A DNA stretch of 64,000 bases from Burkholderiales bacterium (GCA_016195825.1 JACPYV010000136.1:1-64000), one strand, 5' to 3'; positions 1 to 7,799 are shown, numbered from the stretch's first letter. Numbers and translations: made by a program. Notes: generated by a model not told the origin, from the sequence alone.

Positions 1-22
1 AGGGTCCACATCGGAGTCCGCC

Positions 23-478
23 ATGAAAACCCTTGCCCGCACGCTGATCGTTTCTGCCTTGGTGGCTGCCACCGGCGTGGCGGGTGCCGGTCCGCGCTAC
101 TACGGCCCCTCGCATGGCCACTACCACCACCATGACGGCTGGGGCCTGGGCGGCCTGGTGCTGGGGCTGGCCGTGGCGGTGCCGCTGATTGCGTTGGCCA
201 GCCAGGCTGACCGGGCGCCCGATGTGGTCTACGTGCAGCCGCCGCCGGCCCCGCTGCCCCCGCCGCCGGTCGTCTACGCACCCCAGCCCGTGTATGCGCC
301 CAGTCGCCCCGCGCCGGTGATCTACCCGCGCAACGGGCAGAGCAACGCGCAGCTCGAGGCCGACAACCGCGAGTGCAACCGCTGGGCGACGACCCAGCAG
401 GCCGCCATGGCCGACGCCAGCGTGTTCCAGCGCGCCGTCGAAGCCTGCATGGACGGCCGCGGTTACACGCTGCGCTGA
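23..478 (+). CDS. Small exported hypothetical protein, Pro/Tyr-rich
   Basis: A 151-residue protein of unknown function. The first ~22 residues form a signal peptide ending near AGAG. A His/Tyr/Gly-rich patch follows (about 24-40, with an HYHHH run), then a hydrophobic Gly/Leu/Val segment (about 42-60) that could sit in a membrane. Residues about 70-105 are a Pro/Val/Tyr-rich low-complexity linker. The C-terminal ~45 residues form a compact block with two cysteines (CNRW and ACMDGRGY) that could be disulfide-bonded. A GGAG-like ribosome site precedes the ATG. The overall build resembles small periplasmic or outer-membrane-associated hypotheticals of Burkholderiales. The His-rich patch could bind metal, but nothing proves it. 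Confidence 0.75.
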   Translation: MKTLARTLIVSALVAATGVAGAGPRYYGPSHGHYHHHDGWGLGGLVLGLAVAVPLIALASQADRAPDVVYVQPPPAPLPPPPVVYAPQPVYAPSRPAPVIYPRNGQSNAQLEADNRECNRWATTQQAAMADASVFQRAVEACMDGRGYTLR

Positions 479-609
479 CCCGGCACCGTTCCCGGGGCGA
501 CGGCCCTTTGCGGTCTGGCGGTACCGTGAGTGACCTGGCTGCGGCCGGGTCGATACATTGCCCCCTGCGCCAACCCTTGGCGTCGGCAATCACAGTCACG
601 GAGGTCTCG

Positions 610-1065
610 ATGGACAACCCCAGCGTCACCCTGATCCAGCGTCAGGGCTACCAGTTCGAACACCACTACGCGCCGGAGCTGCCCGTGCTGCTGGCCGACG
701 AGCCGGTGCCCTTCGGTACCGGCCTGGGGCCGGACCCGGTGGAGCTGCTGGCCTCGGCGGTGGGCAATTGCCTGAGCGCGTCGCTGTGGTTTGCCTGCCA
801 GAAGTACAAGGACGACCCGTCGCCGCTGCGCACCGAGGTCAAGGCGACGGTGGGCCGCAACGAGCGGGGCCGCAACCGCGTGCAGGGACTGGCCGTGGAC
901 CTGCACCTGGGCAAGCCGGCGGACCAGCTCGGCCATCTCGCCCGCGTGCTGGAGACCTTCGAGGACTACTGCACCGTCACGCAGAGCGTGGCGCCGGCCA
1001 TCCCCGTGACGCTGCGCGTGCTGGACAGCAGCGGCGCCGTGCTGAAAGGGGACGGGCCGGCCTGA
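610..1065 (+). CDS. OsmC family protein
   Basis: A 151-residue OsmC/Ohr-superfamily protein. The two conserved cysteines are visible in GNCLSASLWF (about residue 58) and EDYCTVTQ (about 122), the typical spacing for the peroxidatic and resolving cysteines that reduce organic peroxides. The ATG at 610 follows GGAGG and gives a normal-length protein. The same frame is open much further upstream, but that extension overlaps the preceding gene and looks non-coding. It stands alone between two exported proteins. The divergent OsmC subgroup is not always a peroxidase, so the substrate is uncertain. Confidence 0.85.
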   Translation: MDNPSVTLIQRQGYQFEHHYAPELPVLLADEPVPFGTGLGPDPVELLASAVGNCLSASLWFACQKYKDDPSPLRTEVKATVGRNERGRNRVQGLAVDLHLGKPADQLGHLARVLETFEDYCTVTQSVAPAIPVTLRVLDSSGAVLKGDGPA

Positions 1066-1189
1066 GCCGCCGACATTCGAGACTTTGTTGACATTCCTGC
1101 CGCCGGGCCCCCCCGGGTTGAACGAGGCCAAATCACAGACCCCCACCATAGACTGCGACCCGTTGCAATTTACGTTCTAGGGGGGTCAT

Positions 1190-2125
1190 GTGGTGAAGAG
1201 CATTGTTTCGTCGGTGTGTGCGCTGGTGGCGCTGGGCGCGGTTTCGCAGGCGCAGGCCGGTGCGCTGACGCTGAACAACACCTACACGCTGGGTGCCACG
1301 CTGTCGGCGGCCTCGACCAACTACCACCCCCAGGGCATGAGCTACGACGAAAGCAGCAACGAGCTGATCTTCGTCGACCAAAGCGCCAACAGCATCGTCC
1401 GCACGGACCGTACCGGCGCCGTGCTCGGCACGCGCACCATCGGGCAGATCACCTTCAGGCCGGATGGCTCGAATGCGTCGACCGCCAATCACGTCGTGTC
1501 GGTCGCCGCGGATGCCGGCAACTACTACTTCAGCGACTACACCAACAACAGCACGGGCTATGACCTGTACCGCATCGGCAAGGCCTCCGGCGCGGCAGCA
1601 GCGGTTGGCGCCGAGACGGCAGCCTTTGGCGGCTATCCGATCGATGTCCGCAGCGGCCAGCTCTACCGCACCGAGGCGACGACGGGTTACTCCAACAGCA
1701 CGCTGCACAACATCCGCGTGTCGTCCACCACGACGCCCGACACCATCACCAAGACGCTGACGCTGACTGGCACGGGCATTGCCGATTTCGCCATCGACAC
1801 GAGCCACAACTCCATCTGGGTGCTGGACTACCTGGCCTCGGCGTCGATCCGCCGCTTCGACCTCACTACGGGCTCGTTGCTGGAGACCTTTGGCCTCGGC
1901 CTGGAAGGCCTGGACGCCGGCCTGACCTATGGCAACGGCCAGCTCTTCTATTACGACTGGCGCAGCGGCAGTGGCAGCAGCCTGAAGGTGTTCGACGTCA
2001 GCGGCATTGCCAGCACGACGCCTGCCTCCCTGCCGGAGCCCGGCGCGCTGGCCCTGTTGGGCGTCGCCCTGTCCGCGATGGTTGTGGCGGGCCGGCGTCG
2101 CAACCGGCGCGCTCAAGGCCTGTAA
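1190..2125 (+). CDS. PEP-CTERM sorting domain protein, beta-propeller-like
   Basis: A 311-residue exported protein. It begins with GTG GTG after an AGGGGGG ribosome site; the nearby ATG at 1188 is out of frame. A signal peptide ends near AQAG (about residue 22). The body is rich in Ser/Thr/Gly/Asn and has repeating strand-like units (HPQGMSYD, NELIFVDQ, NSIWVLDY), suggesting a 6-bladed propeller or SMP-30-like fold. The tail is a classic PEP-CTERM signal: LPEPGALALLG, a hydrophobic helix, then an Arg-rich end. In known systems this is cut by an exosortase, which is not in this window. Expected location is the cell surface or extracellular matrix. Confidence 0.85.
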   Translation: MVKSIVSSVCALVALGAVSQAQAGALTLNNTYTLGATLSAASTNYHPQGMSYDESSNELIFVDQSANSIVRTDRTGAVLGTRTIGQITFRPDGSNASTANHVVSVAADAGNYYFSDYTNNSTGYDLYRIGKASGAAAAVGAETAAFGGYPIDVRSGQLYRTEATTGYSNSTLHNIRVSSTTTPDTITKTLTLTGTGIADFAIDTSHNSIWVLDYLASASIRRFDLTTGSLLETFGLGLEGLDAGLTYGNGQLFYYDWRSGSGSSLKVFDVSGIASTTPASLPEPGALALLGVALSAMVVAGRRRNRRAQGL

Positions 2126-2148
2126 GCCGGCGCTCGACGCCGTCAACA

Positions 2149-2182
2149 AGCCGCTGGGGCCAGGCCTGCAGCGGCTTTTCTT
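2149..2182 (+). terminator. Rho-independent terminator after PEP-CTERM gene
   Basis: AGCCGCTG at 2149-2156 pairs perfectly with CAGCGGCT at 2169-2176 and is followed by TTTCTT. It sits 23 bp after the PEP-CTERM gene and just before the end of the convergent ABC operon. Confidence 0.75.
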
Positions 2183-2184
2183 AT

Positions 2185-2952
2185 TCAGGCCGGCATCTCC
2201 AGGCCCAGCTCCTTGAGGATGGCTTCGCGGAGCTGGTCCATCTCCGGGCTGATGAGGCGGCGGGGGTGCGGCATGTCCAGCTCGAAGCGGGCCTGGATGC
2301 GCGTGGGCCGGGGCGACAGCACGAGGATGCGGTCGGCCATGTAGAGCGCCTCGTCGACATCGTGGGTGATGAGGAGGACGGTGTGCTTCTCTTCGGCCAA
2401 GATGCGCAGCAGCTCGTTGCGCATGCGCAGGTTCATCAGCGCGTCCAGCGCCGAGAAGGGCTCGTCGAGATACAGGATCTCGGGCTTGACGATGAAGGCC
2501 CGCGCCAGCTCCACGCGCTTGAGCATGCCGCCCGACAACTCGTGCGGGTAGGCGCCCTCGAAGCCCTTCAGGCCCACCATGGCCGCGTAGTGGTCGGCCA
2601 GCTCGGCGTTGGCGGCGTTCTGGCCGTCAAGCAGGCCGAACATCAGGTTCTGCTGCACGGTCAGCCACGGGAAGACCGAGCCGTACTGCGAGATGACGAT
2701 GCCCTGCGGGCTGGGCCCGGGGTGGGGCCGGCCGGCGATGAGCAGCTCGCCCGCATCGGGCTTCTCGAAGCCGGCCAGGATGTTCATCAACGTGGACTTG
2801 CCGCAGCCCGAGGGTCCCACGATGGCGACGAACTCGCCCTCGGCAACCTCGAAGTCCACGCCCTGGATGACGGGCAGCTGGCCTCCCTTGGCGGCCTTGA
2901 AGCTCTTCGTCAGGCCGCTGACGGCGATCTTGGGAGTCTGCTTATCGGACAT
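2185..2952 (-). CDS. ABC transporter ATP-binding protein, NrtD/SsuB/TauB type
   Basis: A 255-residue ATPase of the nitrate/sulfonate/taurine importer class. Walker A is GPSGCGKST (about 46-54), the signature is LSGGMLKR rather than the usual LSGGQ-type, and Walker B is ILYLDEPFSALD. A downstream switch His is visible in LLITHDVDEA. It is the last gene of the leftward operon and overlaps the permease gene by 11 bp, so it should energise that permease. The substrate cannot be read from the ATPase. The SCO and cupredoxin genes in the same operon make the usual assignments (nitrate, sulfonate, taurine) doubtful. Confidence 0.9.
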   Translation of the reverse strand: MSDKQTPKIAVSGLTKSFKAAKGGQLPVIQGVDFEVAEGEFVAIVGPSGCGKSTLMNILAGFEKPDAGELLIAGRPHPGPSPQGIVISQYGSVFPWLTVQQNLMFGLLDGQNAANAELADHYAAMVGLKGFEGAYPHELSGGMLKRVELARAFIVKPEILYLDEPFSALDALMNLRMRNELLRILAEEKHTVLLITHDVDEALYMADRILVLSPRPTRIQARFELDMPHPRRLISPEMDQLREAILKELGLEMPA

Positions 2953-3709
2953 AGCGCCACCGCACGGTCTTGAGTTTTTCCAGAAGGCGTGTCGCGCCGT
3001 CCAGCATCAGCCCGATGACACCGATAAGGATCATGCTGGCGATGACGAGGTCGTAGCGGTTGCCGGCGTTGCGCGAGTCCATGATGAGGTACCCCAGGCC
3101 CGAGCGCAGCGCGATCATCTCGGCCGCCACCACCACCAGCCAGGCCACCCCGATGCCGATGCGCATGCCGATGATGATTTCCGGCAGCACGGCCGGAATG
3201 ACGACGCGGCGGAACATGACGCTGCGCGACACGCCGAAATTGGCCGCCGCGCGCAGGTAGCGCCGGTCGATGGTGTGCACGCCCGAGGTCGTCTGAACGA
3301 TGAGCGGGAACACCGACGAGATGAAGATCAGGAAGATGGGCGACACGTCGCCGACGCCGAACCACAGGATGGCCAACGGGATCCAGGCGATGGGTGAGAT
3401 GGGCCGCAACATCTGGAAGATGGGGTTGAACGTGCGGTAGGCGCCGCCCACCCAGCCCATCCACAGGCCCAGCGGGATGCCCACCCCCATGGCCAGCCCG
3501 AAGCCGACGCCCACGCGGAACAGCGAAGAGCCGATGTGCTCCCACAGCGTGCCGTCCTCGGCCAGCTCCAGCGTGCCGGTCACCACCTGCCAGGGCGTGG
3601 GGAAGATGGGGCTCTGGGTGTAGACGACGATGCCCCACCAGGCGGCGATGAGGACGGCGATGACCGCCAGCGGCGGCAGCACGCGGGCCAGACGAGAGTT
3701 CCAGTTCAA
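2942..3709 (-). CDS. ABC transporter permease, NrtB/SsuC type
   Basis: A 255-residue inner-membrane permease with about six membrane segments and the binding-protein-dependent transport motif near the C-terminal third (RAAANFGVSRSVMFRRVVIP), where the coupling helix contacts the ATPase. The most likely start is TTG at 3709, whose bases overlap the TGA of the upstream cupredoxin-like gene (TTGA), a translational-coupling arrangement. The longer reading back to 3832 runs into that upstream gene and adds a non-membrane stretch. Family: NrtB/SsuC/TauC. It is coupled to the ATPase at 2185-2952 and the binding protein at 4706-5746. Confidence 0.85.
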   Translation of the reverse strand: MNWNSRLARVLPPLAVIAVLIAAWWGIVVYTQSPIFPTPWQVVTGTLELAEDGTLWEHIGSSLFRVGVGFGLAMGVGIPLGLWMGWVGGAYRTFNPIFQMLRPISPIAWIPLAILWFGVGDVSPIFLIFISSVFPLIVQTTSGVHTIDRRYLRAAANFGVSRSVMFRRVVIPAVLPEIIIGMRIGIGVAWLVVVAAEMIALRSGLGYLIMDSRNAGNRYDLVIASMILIGVIGLMLDGATRLLEKLKTVRWRYVR

Positions 3710-4137
3710 GCAGCGGTCTCCGGGTTCATGAGTCTGTGCCTGTGCTGCCAGCGCCATTGCAGGCGCTGCCAGCCGGCTTGCGGCGTGGGTGCGACGACGA
3801 TGCTCATCTGCCCGCTGGCATGAGCCGAGCACGCGAAGCTGTAGGTCGATGCGACCTCGAAAGGCAGCCTAAAGCTCTGCCCCGGCATGATGAGCACGGG
3901 CCCGAACTGCTGCGGCACCTCGTCGCGGTTGCGCAGCAGCAACTGGTCGTTCAGGCCCAGCGTGAGGTCGATGCGGTCCGGCAGGATCTCGACCTTGTCG
4001 CCGGCCATGCGGCGGGCGTAGGTGCCGGGCGGGATCTCGAACAGCTCGTCGCGCGTGGGCAGGGTGATCGGCGCAAGCGCTGCCCAGGCAAGCGGCGCCA
4101 GCAGGACGACCGGCAGGAGCCAGAGAAGACGCTTCAC
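3706..4137 (-). CDS. Small cupredoxin-like periplasmic protein
   Basis: A 143-residue exported protein. Residues 1-20 form a signal peptide (ALAWAA-like end). Near residues 103-111 the segment CSAHASGQM has a Cys, a His three residues later and a Met eight residues after the Cys, which is the spacing of the type-1 copper site of plastocyanin-like proteins. The first copper His, normally 30-50 residues earlier, is not evident: the expected place reads EVPQQFG (about 74-79). So it may be a modified copper site or a copper chaperone. GTG start at 4137 overlaps the SCO gene stop (GTGA). It lies inside the ABC operon between SCO and permease. Confidence 0.75.
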   Translation of the reverse strand: MKRLLWLLPVVLLAPLAWAALAPITLPTRDELFEIPPGTYARRMAGDKVEILPDRIDLTLGLNDQLLLRNRDEVPQQFGPVLIMPGQSFRLPFEVASTYSFACSAHASGQMSIVVAPTPQAGWQRLQWRWQHRHRLMNPETAA

Positions 4138-4709
4138 CTGGCGGCCAGCAGCAGCTTGAGGTCGTGCACGAAGTCCGGCGCCGGGTGGCCGTAAGGCATC
4201 ATGGCCCGCAGCCTGCCGGTGCGGTCGATCAGCCAGACCGACGTGGAGTGGTTCATGCCGTAGGCGTTGGGCTGTGTGGCTGCGATCTTCTCGGCCACGA
4301 CGCCGTAGCGCTTGCGCATTGCAGCCAGCGTGGCTGGGGCCTCAGTGCCGCCGATGAAGCTGGGGTCGAACGCCGCCAGGTACTGGCGGATGCGCGCAGC
4401 GTCGTCGCGCTCCGGGTCCACCGTCACGTAGACGACCTGCACGTCTGCAGCATCCGCACCGAGTTGCTTGCGTGCCTGGGCGAGGGTCGCCAGCGTCGTC
4501 GGGCAGACCTCGGGGCAGTTCGTGAAGCCGAACACCAGCAGCACCAGCTTGCCCTTGAAGCGGGCGAGATTCAGCGCGGCGCCATCGCTGCCCTTGAGTG
4601 CGAACTCCGGGGCGGGCTGGGCGGGGTCGAAGACGCCGGCCTTGAGCCTCTCGTTCGCCGCCGCGGCGCCCAGCGGCAGCGCGGCGAGCATCAGGGCACG
4701 GCGTTTCAT
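4134..4709 (-). CDS. SCO1/SenC family copper-binding thioredoxin-fold protein
   Basis: A 191-residue exported protein with an N-terminal hydrophobic segment and the SCO core. CPEVC at residues 65-69 supplies the two copper-binding cysteines and H154 (in MNHSTS) the third ligand. The fold motif FGFTNCPEVCP and the VYVTVDPERD strand are typical. SCO proteins bring copper to cytochrome oxidase CuA sites or act as periplasmic thiol-disulfide/copper proteins. Here no oxidase gene is nearby. Instead it is translationally coupled to a binding protein (4-bp overlap) and to a cupredoxin-like gene, pointing to a role with this transporter. Confidence 0.9.
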   Translation of the reverse strand: MKRRALMLAALPLGAAAANERLKAGVFDPAQPAPEFALKGSDGAALNLARFKGKLVLLVFGFTNCPEVCPTTLATLAQARKQLGADAADVQVVYVTVDPERDDAARIRQYLAAFDPSFIGGTEAPATLAAMRKRYGVVAEKIAATQPNAYGMNHSTSVWLIDRTGRLRAMMPYGHPAPDFVHDLKLLLAAR

Positions 4710-5746
4710 ATCGGCATGGGCGCGGCCTTGGCCGCCTTCACGAAGCTCTCGTCCACGTACTTCTCGTAGGCCACCGGCGCCTTCAGCGTGCCGGCCTCAA
4801 TGGACAGCTGCATCAGCTCGTCGAACTCGGCGCGGATCATGCGCAGGTCGCCGTAGGTGACGCGGTCCGTCGGGTTCTCCATCACGAAGCGCAGGATGTT
4901 GGGGTCCTGGTTGAAGAACTTGCGACCGGCCGCGATCTGGATGGCCTTCTCGCGGTTGGCGGCCTGCAGGTCCAGCCAGTTGCCGGCGCCCTGCACGTGG
5001 TTGACCAGGTCCTGCACCAGCGGCCGGTTGTCCTTGATCAGCTCCTCACGCACCGTCAGCACGCAGCAGATGTAGTTGCGCCACTCGTCGCGCGTCATGC
5101 GCAGCGGCTTGGCATAGCCCGCGCGTTGGGCCGCGGCACCGAAGGGCTCGCCGGTGCAATAACCGTCCACCGCCTTGGCGAACAGCGCCGCCGGCATGTC
5201 GGGCGGCGGCATCTCGACGATCTGGACGTCCTTCGGGCTCATGCCCTCCTGCGCCAGCATCTTGCGCAGGAACAGGAAGTCCACAGCGAAGCGGCTGGGG
5301 ATGGCGATGCGCTTGCCCGTCAGGTCCTTGAACTTCTTGTAGGGCGAATCCGTGCGCACCATGATGACCGCGCCCGAACGGTGGCCCAGCGAGACGATCT
5401 TGACCGGGATCTTCTTGTCCGCCAGGTCCATGACCAGCGGCGCCAGCATGTAAGCCGCCTGGATACGGCCCGTCATCAGCGATTCCTTGATCTCGGGCCA
5501 GCCGTTGTACTTGCTGTACTCGAACTCGAAGGCCTTGCTGCCCGACGCCTTGTTGGACGCCATGCGTGCCGAGCAGGCGACGGGCAGCGTCAGGTTGCAG
5601 GTGACCGGCAGGCCGCCCACGATCAGCGGGTCGGACGCGGCCCCCGCCGTGAAACCGGCCGGCAGCAACGCCGAAGCCGCCAGGCCTTGTAGCAGCTGGC
5701 GGCGGCCGACACCGGTGGGCGGGAACTCGGTCGAATCTGGATTCAT
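4706..5746 (-). CDS. NrtA/SsuA-like ABC substrate-binding protein, Tat-exported
   Basis: A 346-residue periplasmic binding protein. The N-terminus carries GRRQLLQG followed by a hydrophobic stretch, a twin-arginine-type signal. The body has the NrtA/SsuA/TauA layout (DPLIVGGLPV, FEYSKYNGWPEI, GEPFGAAAQ). Unusual for the family are several cysteines: VTCNLTLPVACSARM near the start of the mature protein, GYCTGEP, and YICC. These could form a thiol-rich ligand site, which would fit a thiophilic metal better than nitrate or sulfonate. The ATG at 5746 is preferred; the longer open frame upstream covers the divergent promoter region. First gene of the five-gene leftward operon. Confidence 0.85.
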   Translation of the reverse strand: MNPDSTEFPPTGVGRRQLLQGLAASALLPAGFTAGAASDPLIVGGLPVTCNLTLPVACSARMASNKASGSKAFEFEYSKYNGWPEIKESLMTGRIQAAYMLAPLVMDLADKKIPVKIVSLGHRSGAVIMVRTDSPYKKFKDLTGKRIAIPSRFAVDFLFLRKMLAQEGMSPKDVQIVEMPPPDMPAALFAKAVDGYCTGEPFGAAAQRAGYAKPLRMTRDEWRNYICCVLTVREELIKDNRPLVQDLVNHVQGAGNWLDLQAANREKAIQIAAGRKFFNQDPNILRFVMENPTDRVTYGDLRMIRAEFDELMQLSIEAGTLKAPVAYEKYVDESFVKAAKAAPMPI

Positions 5747-5923
5747 GGGATGGGGCAGGGGCGTCGACGCTTCGCCAGAGAGCGGCCCAGCCGGGCGACG
5801 ACGGGGCGCCAAGACTTTGCCAGCGCCCTGGGTGCTGTCCATCCGTGCGAACGGCATTGATCCGACGTACCTACAAATCCGGCCGAAGCGACGCGCCGGG
5901 GATGCTGCGCGTACCATCGCGGC
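5747..5923. promoter_or_regulatory. Divergent promoter region between metal-handling-like operons
   Basis: A 177-bp gap separates the starts of the leftward ABC/SCO operon and the rightward Cys-rich pair, so promoters for both must lie here. It is less G+C-rich around 5855-5885. No confident -35/-10 pair or operator palindrome was recognised by eye. Confidence 0.45.
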
Positions 5924-6202
5924 ATGCGCAAGCTGCTCACCGTCCTGCTGGTGCTGTTCGGTTGCCTGACCTTCGTCGGGCAGGCGGTCGCGGGCGCTGC
6001 CGGCTACGACGACTGCTGCCTTCATGGCTGCAAGGGCATGACGCAGTGCGCGAGTGCTGCTTGCCACACTTGCGCCGCGCCTCAGCAGGCACCGTTGCCG
6101 GACCGGCCCGCAGCACCTGCGCCCGACGGACGGCACTGGCACGAGTCAGCTGCGCCGTTTGATACCGGCCCGCGACGGAAGCCCTGGACGCCGCCCGACT
6201 AG
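5924..6202 (+). CDS. Small exported Cys/His-rich protein
   Basis: A 92-residue protein that I do not recognise as a named family. Residues 1-24 form a signal peptide. The mature part opens with a dense cluster: CCLHGC at 31-36, C42, C47, H48 and C50, giving six cysteines and two histidines within about 20 residues. The remainder is Pro-rich with two more histidines. Such a cluster is what a periplasmic copper, zinc or mercury binder would look like. It is divergent from the SCO/cupredoxin/ABC operon and 45 bp upstream of a second Cys-rich micro-gene, with no terminator between them. Regulatory leader-peptide roles are also possible. Confidence 0.7.
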   Translation: MRKLLTVLLVLFGCLTFVGQAVAGAAGYDDCCLHGCKGMTQCASAACHTCAAPQQAPLPDRPAAPAPDGRHWHESAAPFDTGPRRKPWTPPD

Positions 6203-6247
6203 GGGATGACTGCCCTCACGCATTCATCAACCCTGAAAGGACATTCC

Positions 6248-6376
6248 ATGAAATCCAAGCTTATCAAGACCGGCGCAGCCGTGGCGCTGCTGGCGGGCTC
6301 CGCCGCCGCCTTCGCCTCCCAGGCCTGCTGCGGCGACATCGCCTGCTGCCTGCAGCAGCTGCTTTGCTGCCTGTAA
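6248..6376 (+). CDS. 42-residue exported peptide with three Cys-Cys pairs
   Basis: A very short gene. An AAAGGA ribosome site at 6236-6241 precedes the ATG at 6248 by 6 bp; the stop is TAA at 6374. Residues 1-24 are a textbook signal peptide (Lys-rich start, Ala/Leu core, AFAS cut site). The mature peptide of about 18 residues contains six cysteines in three pairs at 27-28, 33-34 and 40-41 (ACCGD, ACCLQ, LCCL). A strong terminator follows at once. The proper ribosome site, signal peptide and terminator argue it is real. It probably binds a soft metal or forms a disulfide-linked scaffold. No family assignment is made. Confidence 0.75.
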   Translation: MKSKLIKTGAAVALLAGSAAAFASQACCGDIACCLQQLLCCL

Positions 6377-6396
6377 GTTCCAGGTGAACTGAAAAA

Positions 6397-6421
6397 AAGG
6401 CCGGCGCATAGCGCCGGCCTT
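6397..6421. terminator. Bidirectional terminator between Cys-rich peptide and gdhA
   Basis: A perfect 11-bp stem, AAGGCCGGCGC (6397-6407) with GCGCCGGCCTT (6411-6421), and an ATA loop. A run of seven A (6392-6398) on its left serves as the T-tract for the leftward glutamate dehydrogenase gene, and CCTGTTT on its right serves the rightward peptide gene. Confidence 0.85.
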
Positions 6422-6443
6422 CCTGTTTGAGCGCCGTCCCGGC

Positions 6444-7715
6444 TCAGGGGTAGAGGCCACGCTCCTCGCGCGCCTGCAGCACCCGCGTGCAAGCCACCGT
6501 GAAGGCGGCCGTGCGCAGCGTGATCTTGTGCAGCTCGCTGGTTTCCCAGATGTGCTTGAAGGCGCCGATCATGATCTTGTCCAGGCGAACGTTGATCTCG
6601 TCCTCGGTCCAGAAGAAGGACGAGAAGTCCTGCACCCACTCGAAGTAGGACACGGTCACGCCGCCAGCGTTGGCGATGACGTCCGGCACCACCACGATGC
6701 CGCGGTCGGCCAGCACGGCCTCGCCGTCCGGCGTGGTCGGGCCGTTGGCGCCTTCCAGCACCAGGCGGGTGCGGATGCGCTTGGCACGCTCGGCGGTGAT
6801 CTGCCCTTCCAGCGCGGCGGGGATCAGCACGTCACTGGCCACGTCCCAGAAGTTCTCGTCGTCGATCTTGTCGGCGCCGGCGAAGCCCGCCACACCCTTG
6901 TAGGTGGCCACGTGCTCCAGCAGGCTGGTCATGTCGAAGCCGTTCTCGTTCAGGATGGTGCCGGTGTGGTCCTGCACGCAGACGATCTTGGCGCCGTTGG
7001 CGGCGAACAGCTTGGCCGCGATGGAGCCGACATTGCCGAAGCCCTGCACCGCGATGCGGGCGCCGTCCAGCGGCTGGTTCAGGCGGCGCATGGCCTCGCG
7101 TCCCACGACGAACACGCCGCGGCCGGTGGCGGCCACGCGGCCCAGCGAGCCACCCAGCGGGATGGGCTTGCCCGTGACCACGCCGGTCGCCGTGGCGCCC
7201 GTGTTCATCGAGTAGGTGTCCATCATCCAGGCCATGATCTGGCCGTTGGTGTTGACGTCCGGCGCCGGGATGTCCTGCTGCGGGCCGATGATGATGCCGA
7301 TCTCGCTGGTGTAGCGGCGCGTCATCTTCTCCAGCTCTTTGAGGCTGAGCAGCTTGGGGTCGACACGGATGCCGCCCTTGGCGCCGCCGTAGGGCAGGTT
7401 GACCGCGGCGTTCTTGATCGTCATCCAGGCCGACAGGGCCATCACTTCTTCCAGCGTCACGTCCGGGTGGTAGCGCACGCCGCCCTTGCCCGGGCCGCGC
7501 GTCAGGCTGTGCTGTACGCGGTAGCCCTCAAAGTGGGCGATGGTGCCGTTGTCCAGCTCGATGGGGATGTCCACGATCAGCGCGCGCTTGGGGCGACGCA
7601 GCGTCTCGACCCAGCGGGCCAGGTTGCCGAGATAGGGCTCGACCGCGTCGATCTGCGACAGGTAGGTTCCCCAGGGGCTGTTGCGCGTGGGCGAAACAAA
7701 CGACAGGTTGGGCAT
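6444..7715 (-). CDS. gdhA: Glutamate dehydrogenase (Glu/Leu/Phe/Val dehydrogenase family)
   Basis: A 423-residue cytoplasmic enzyme that interconverts glutamate and 2-oxoglutarate plus ammonia with a nicotinamide cofactor. The dimerisation domain carries the substrate motif [11 protein letters not shown] (about 113-123), whose Lys is catalytic, and the Rossmann domain carries VQGFGNVGS (about 225-233). The ATG at 7715 (MPNLSF) gives normal length; the longer reading to 7790 would absorb the promoter. The NAD-type hexamer is suggested by length and by the [10 protein letters not shown] motif. It links the arabinose-derived 2-oxoglutarate pool with nitrogen metabolism, but stands alone here with its own terminator. 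Confidence 0.92.
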   Translation of the reverse strand: MPNLSFVSPTRNSPWGTYLSQIDAVEPYLGNLARWVETLRRPKRALIVDIPIELDNGTIAHFEGYRVQHSLTRGPGKGGVRYHPDVTLEEVMALSAWMTIKNAAVNLPYGGAKGGIRVDPKLLSLKELEKMTRRYTSEIGIIIGPQQDIPAPDVNTNGQIMAWMMDTYSMNTGATATGVVTGKPIPLGGSLGRVAATGRGVFVVGREAMRRLNQPLDGARIAVQGFGNVGSIAAKLFAANGAKIVCVQDHTGTILNENGFDMTSLLEHVATYKGVAGFAGADKIDDENFWDVASDVLIPAALEGQITAERAKRIRTRLVLEGANGPTTPDGEAVLADRGIVVVPDVIANAGGVTVSYFEWVQDFSSFFWTEDEINVRLDKIMIGAFKHIWETSELHKITLRTAAFTVACTRVLQAREERGLYP

Positions 7716-7772
7716 GAAATGCTCCGTAACTTTGAGTGGGGCGAACGGTAGCGCGAAGGCTGCCTTGCCGGC

Positions 7773-7799
7773 CATGACTTGTCTAGCCAAGTGGTCATG
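7773..7799. promoter_or_regulatory. Nested palindrome upstream of gdhA
   Basis: CATGAC at 7773-7778 is mirrored by GTCATG at 7794-7799. Inside it CTTGTCTAGCCAAG (7778-7791) is a near-perfect 14-bp palindrome. It lies 58-84 bp upstream of the gdhA start, where an operator would be expected. The binding regulator is unknown. Confidence 0.45.

Noticed and set aside
6528-7751. 407-codon open frame opposite gdhA
   Set aside because: Low-complexity His/Arg/Gly/Val-rich shadow of a G+C-rich gene; no ribosome site, and the opposite strand is a fully recognisable enzyme.
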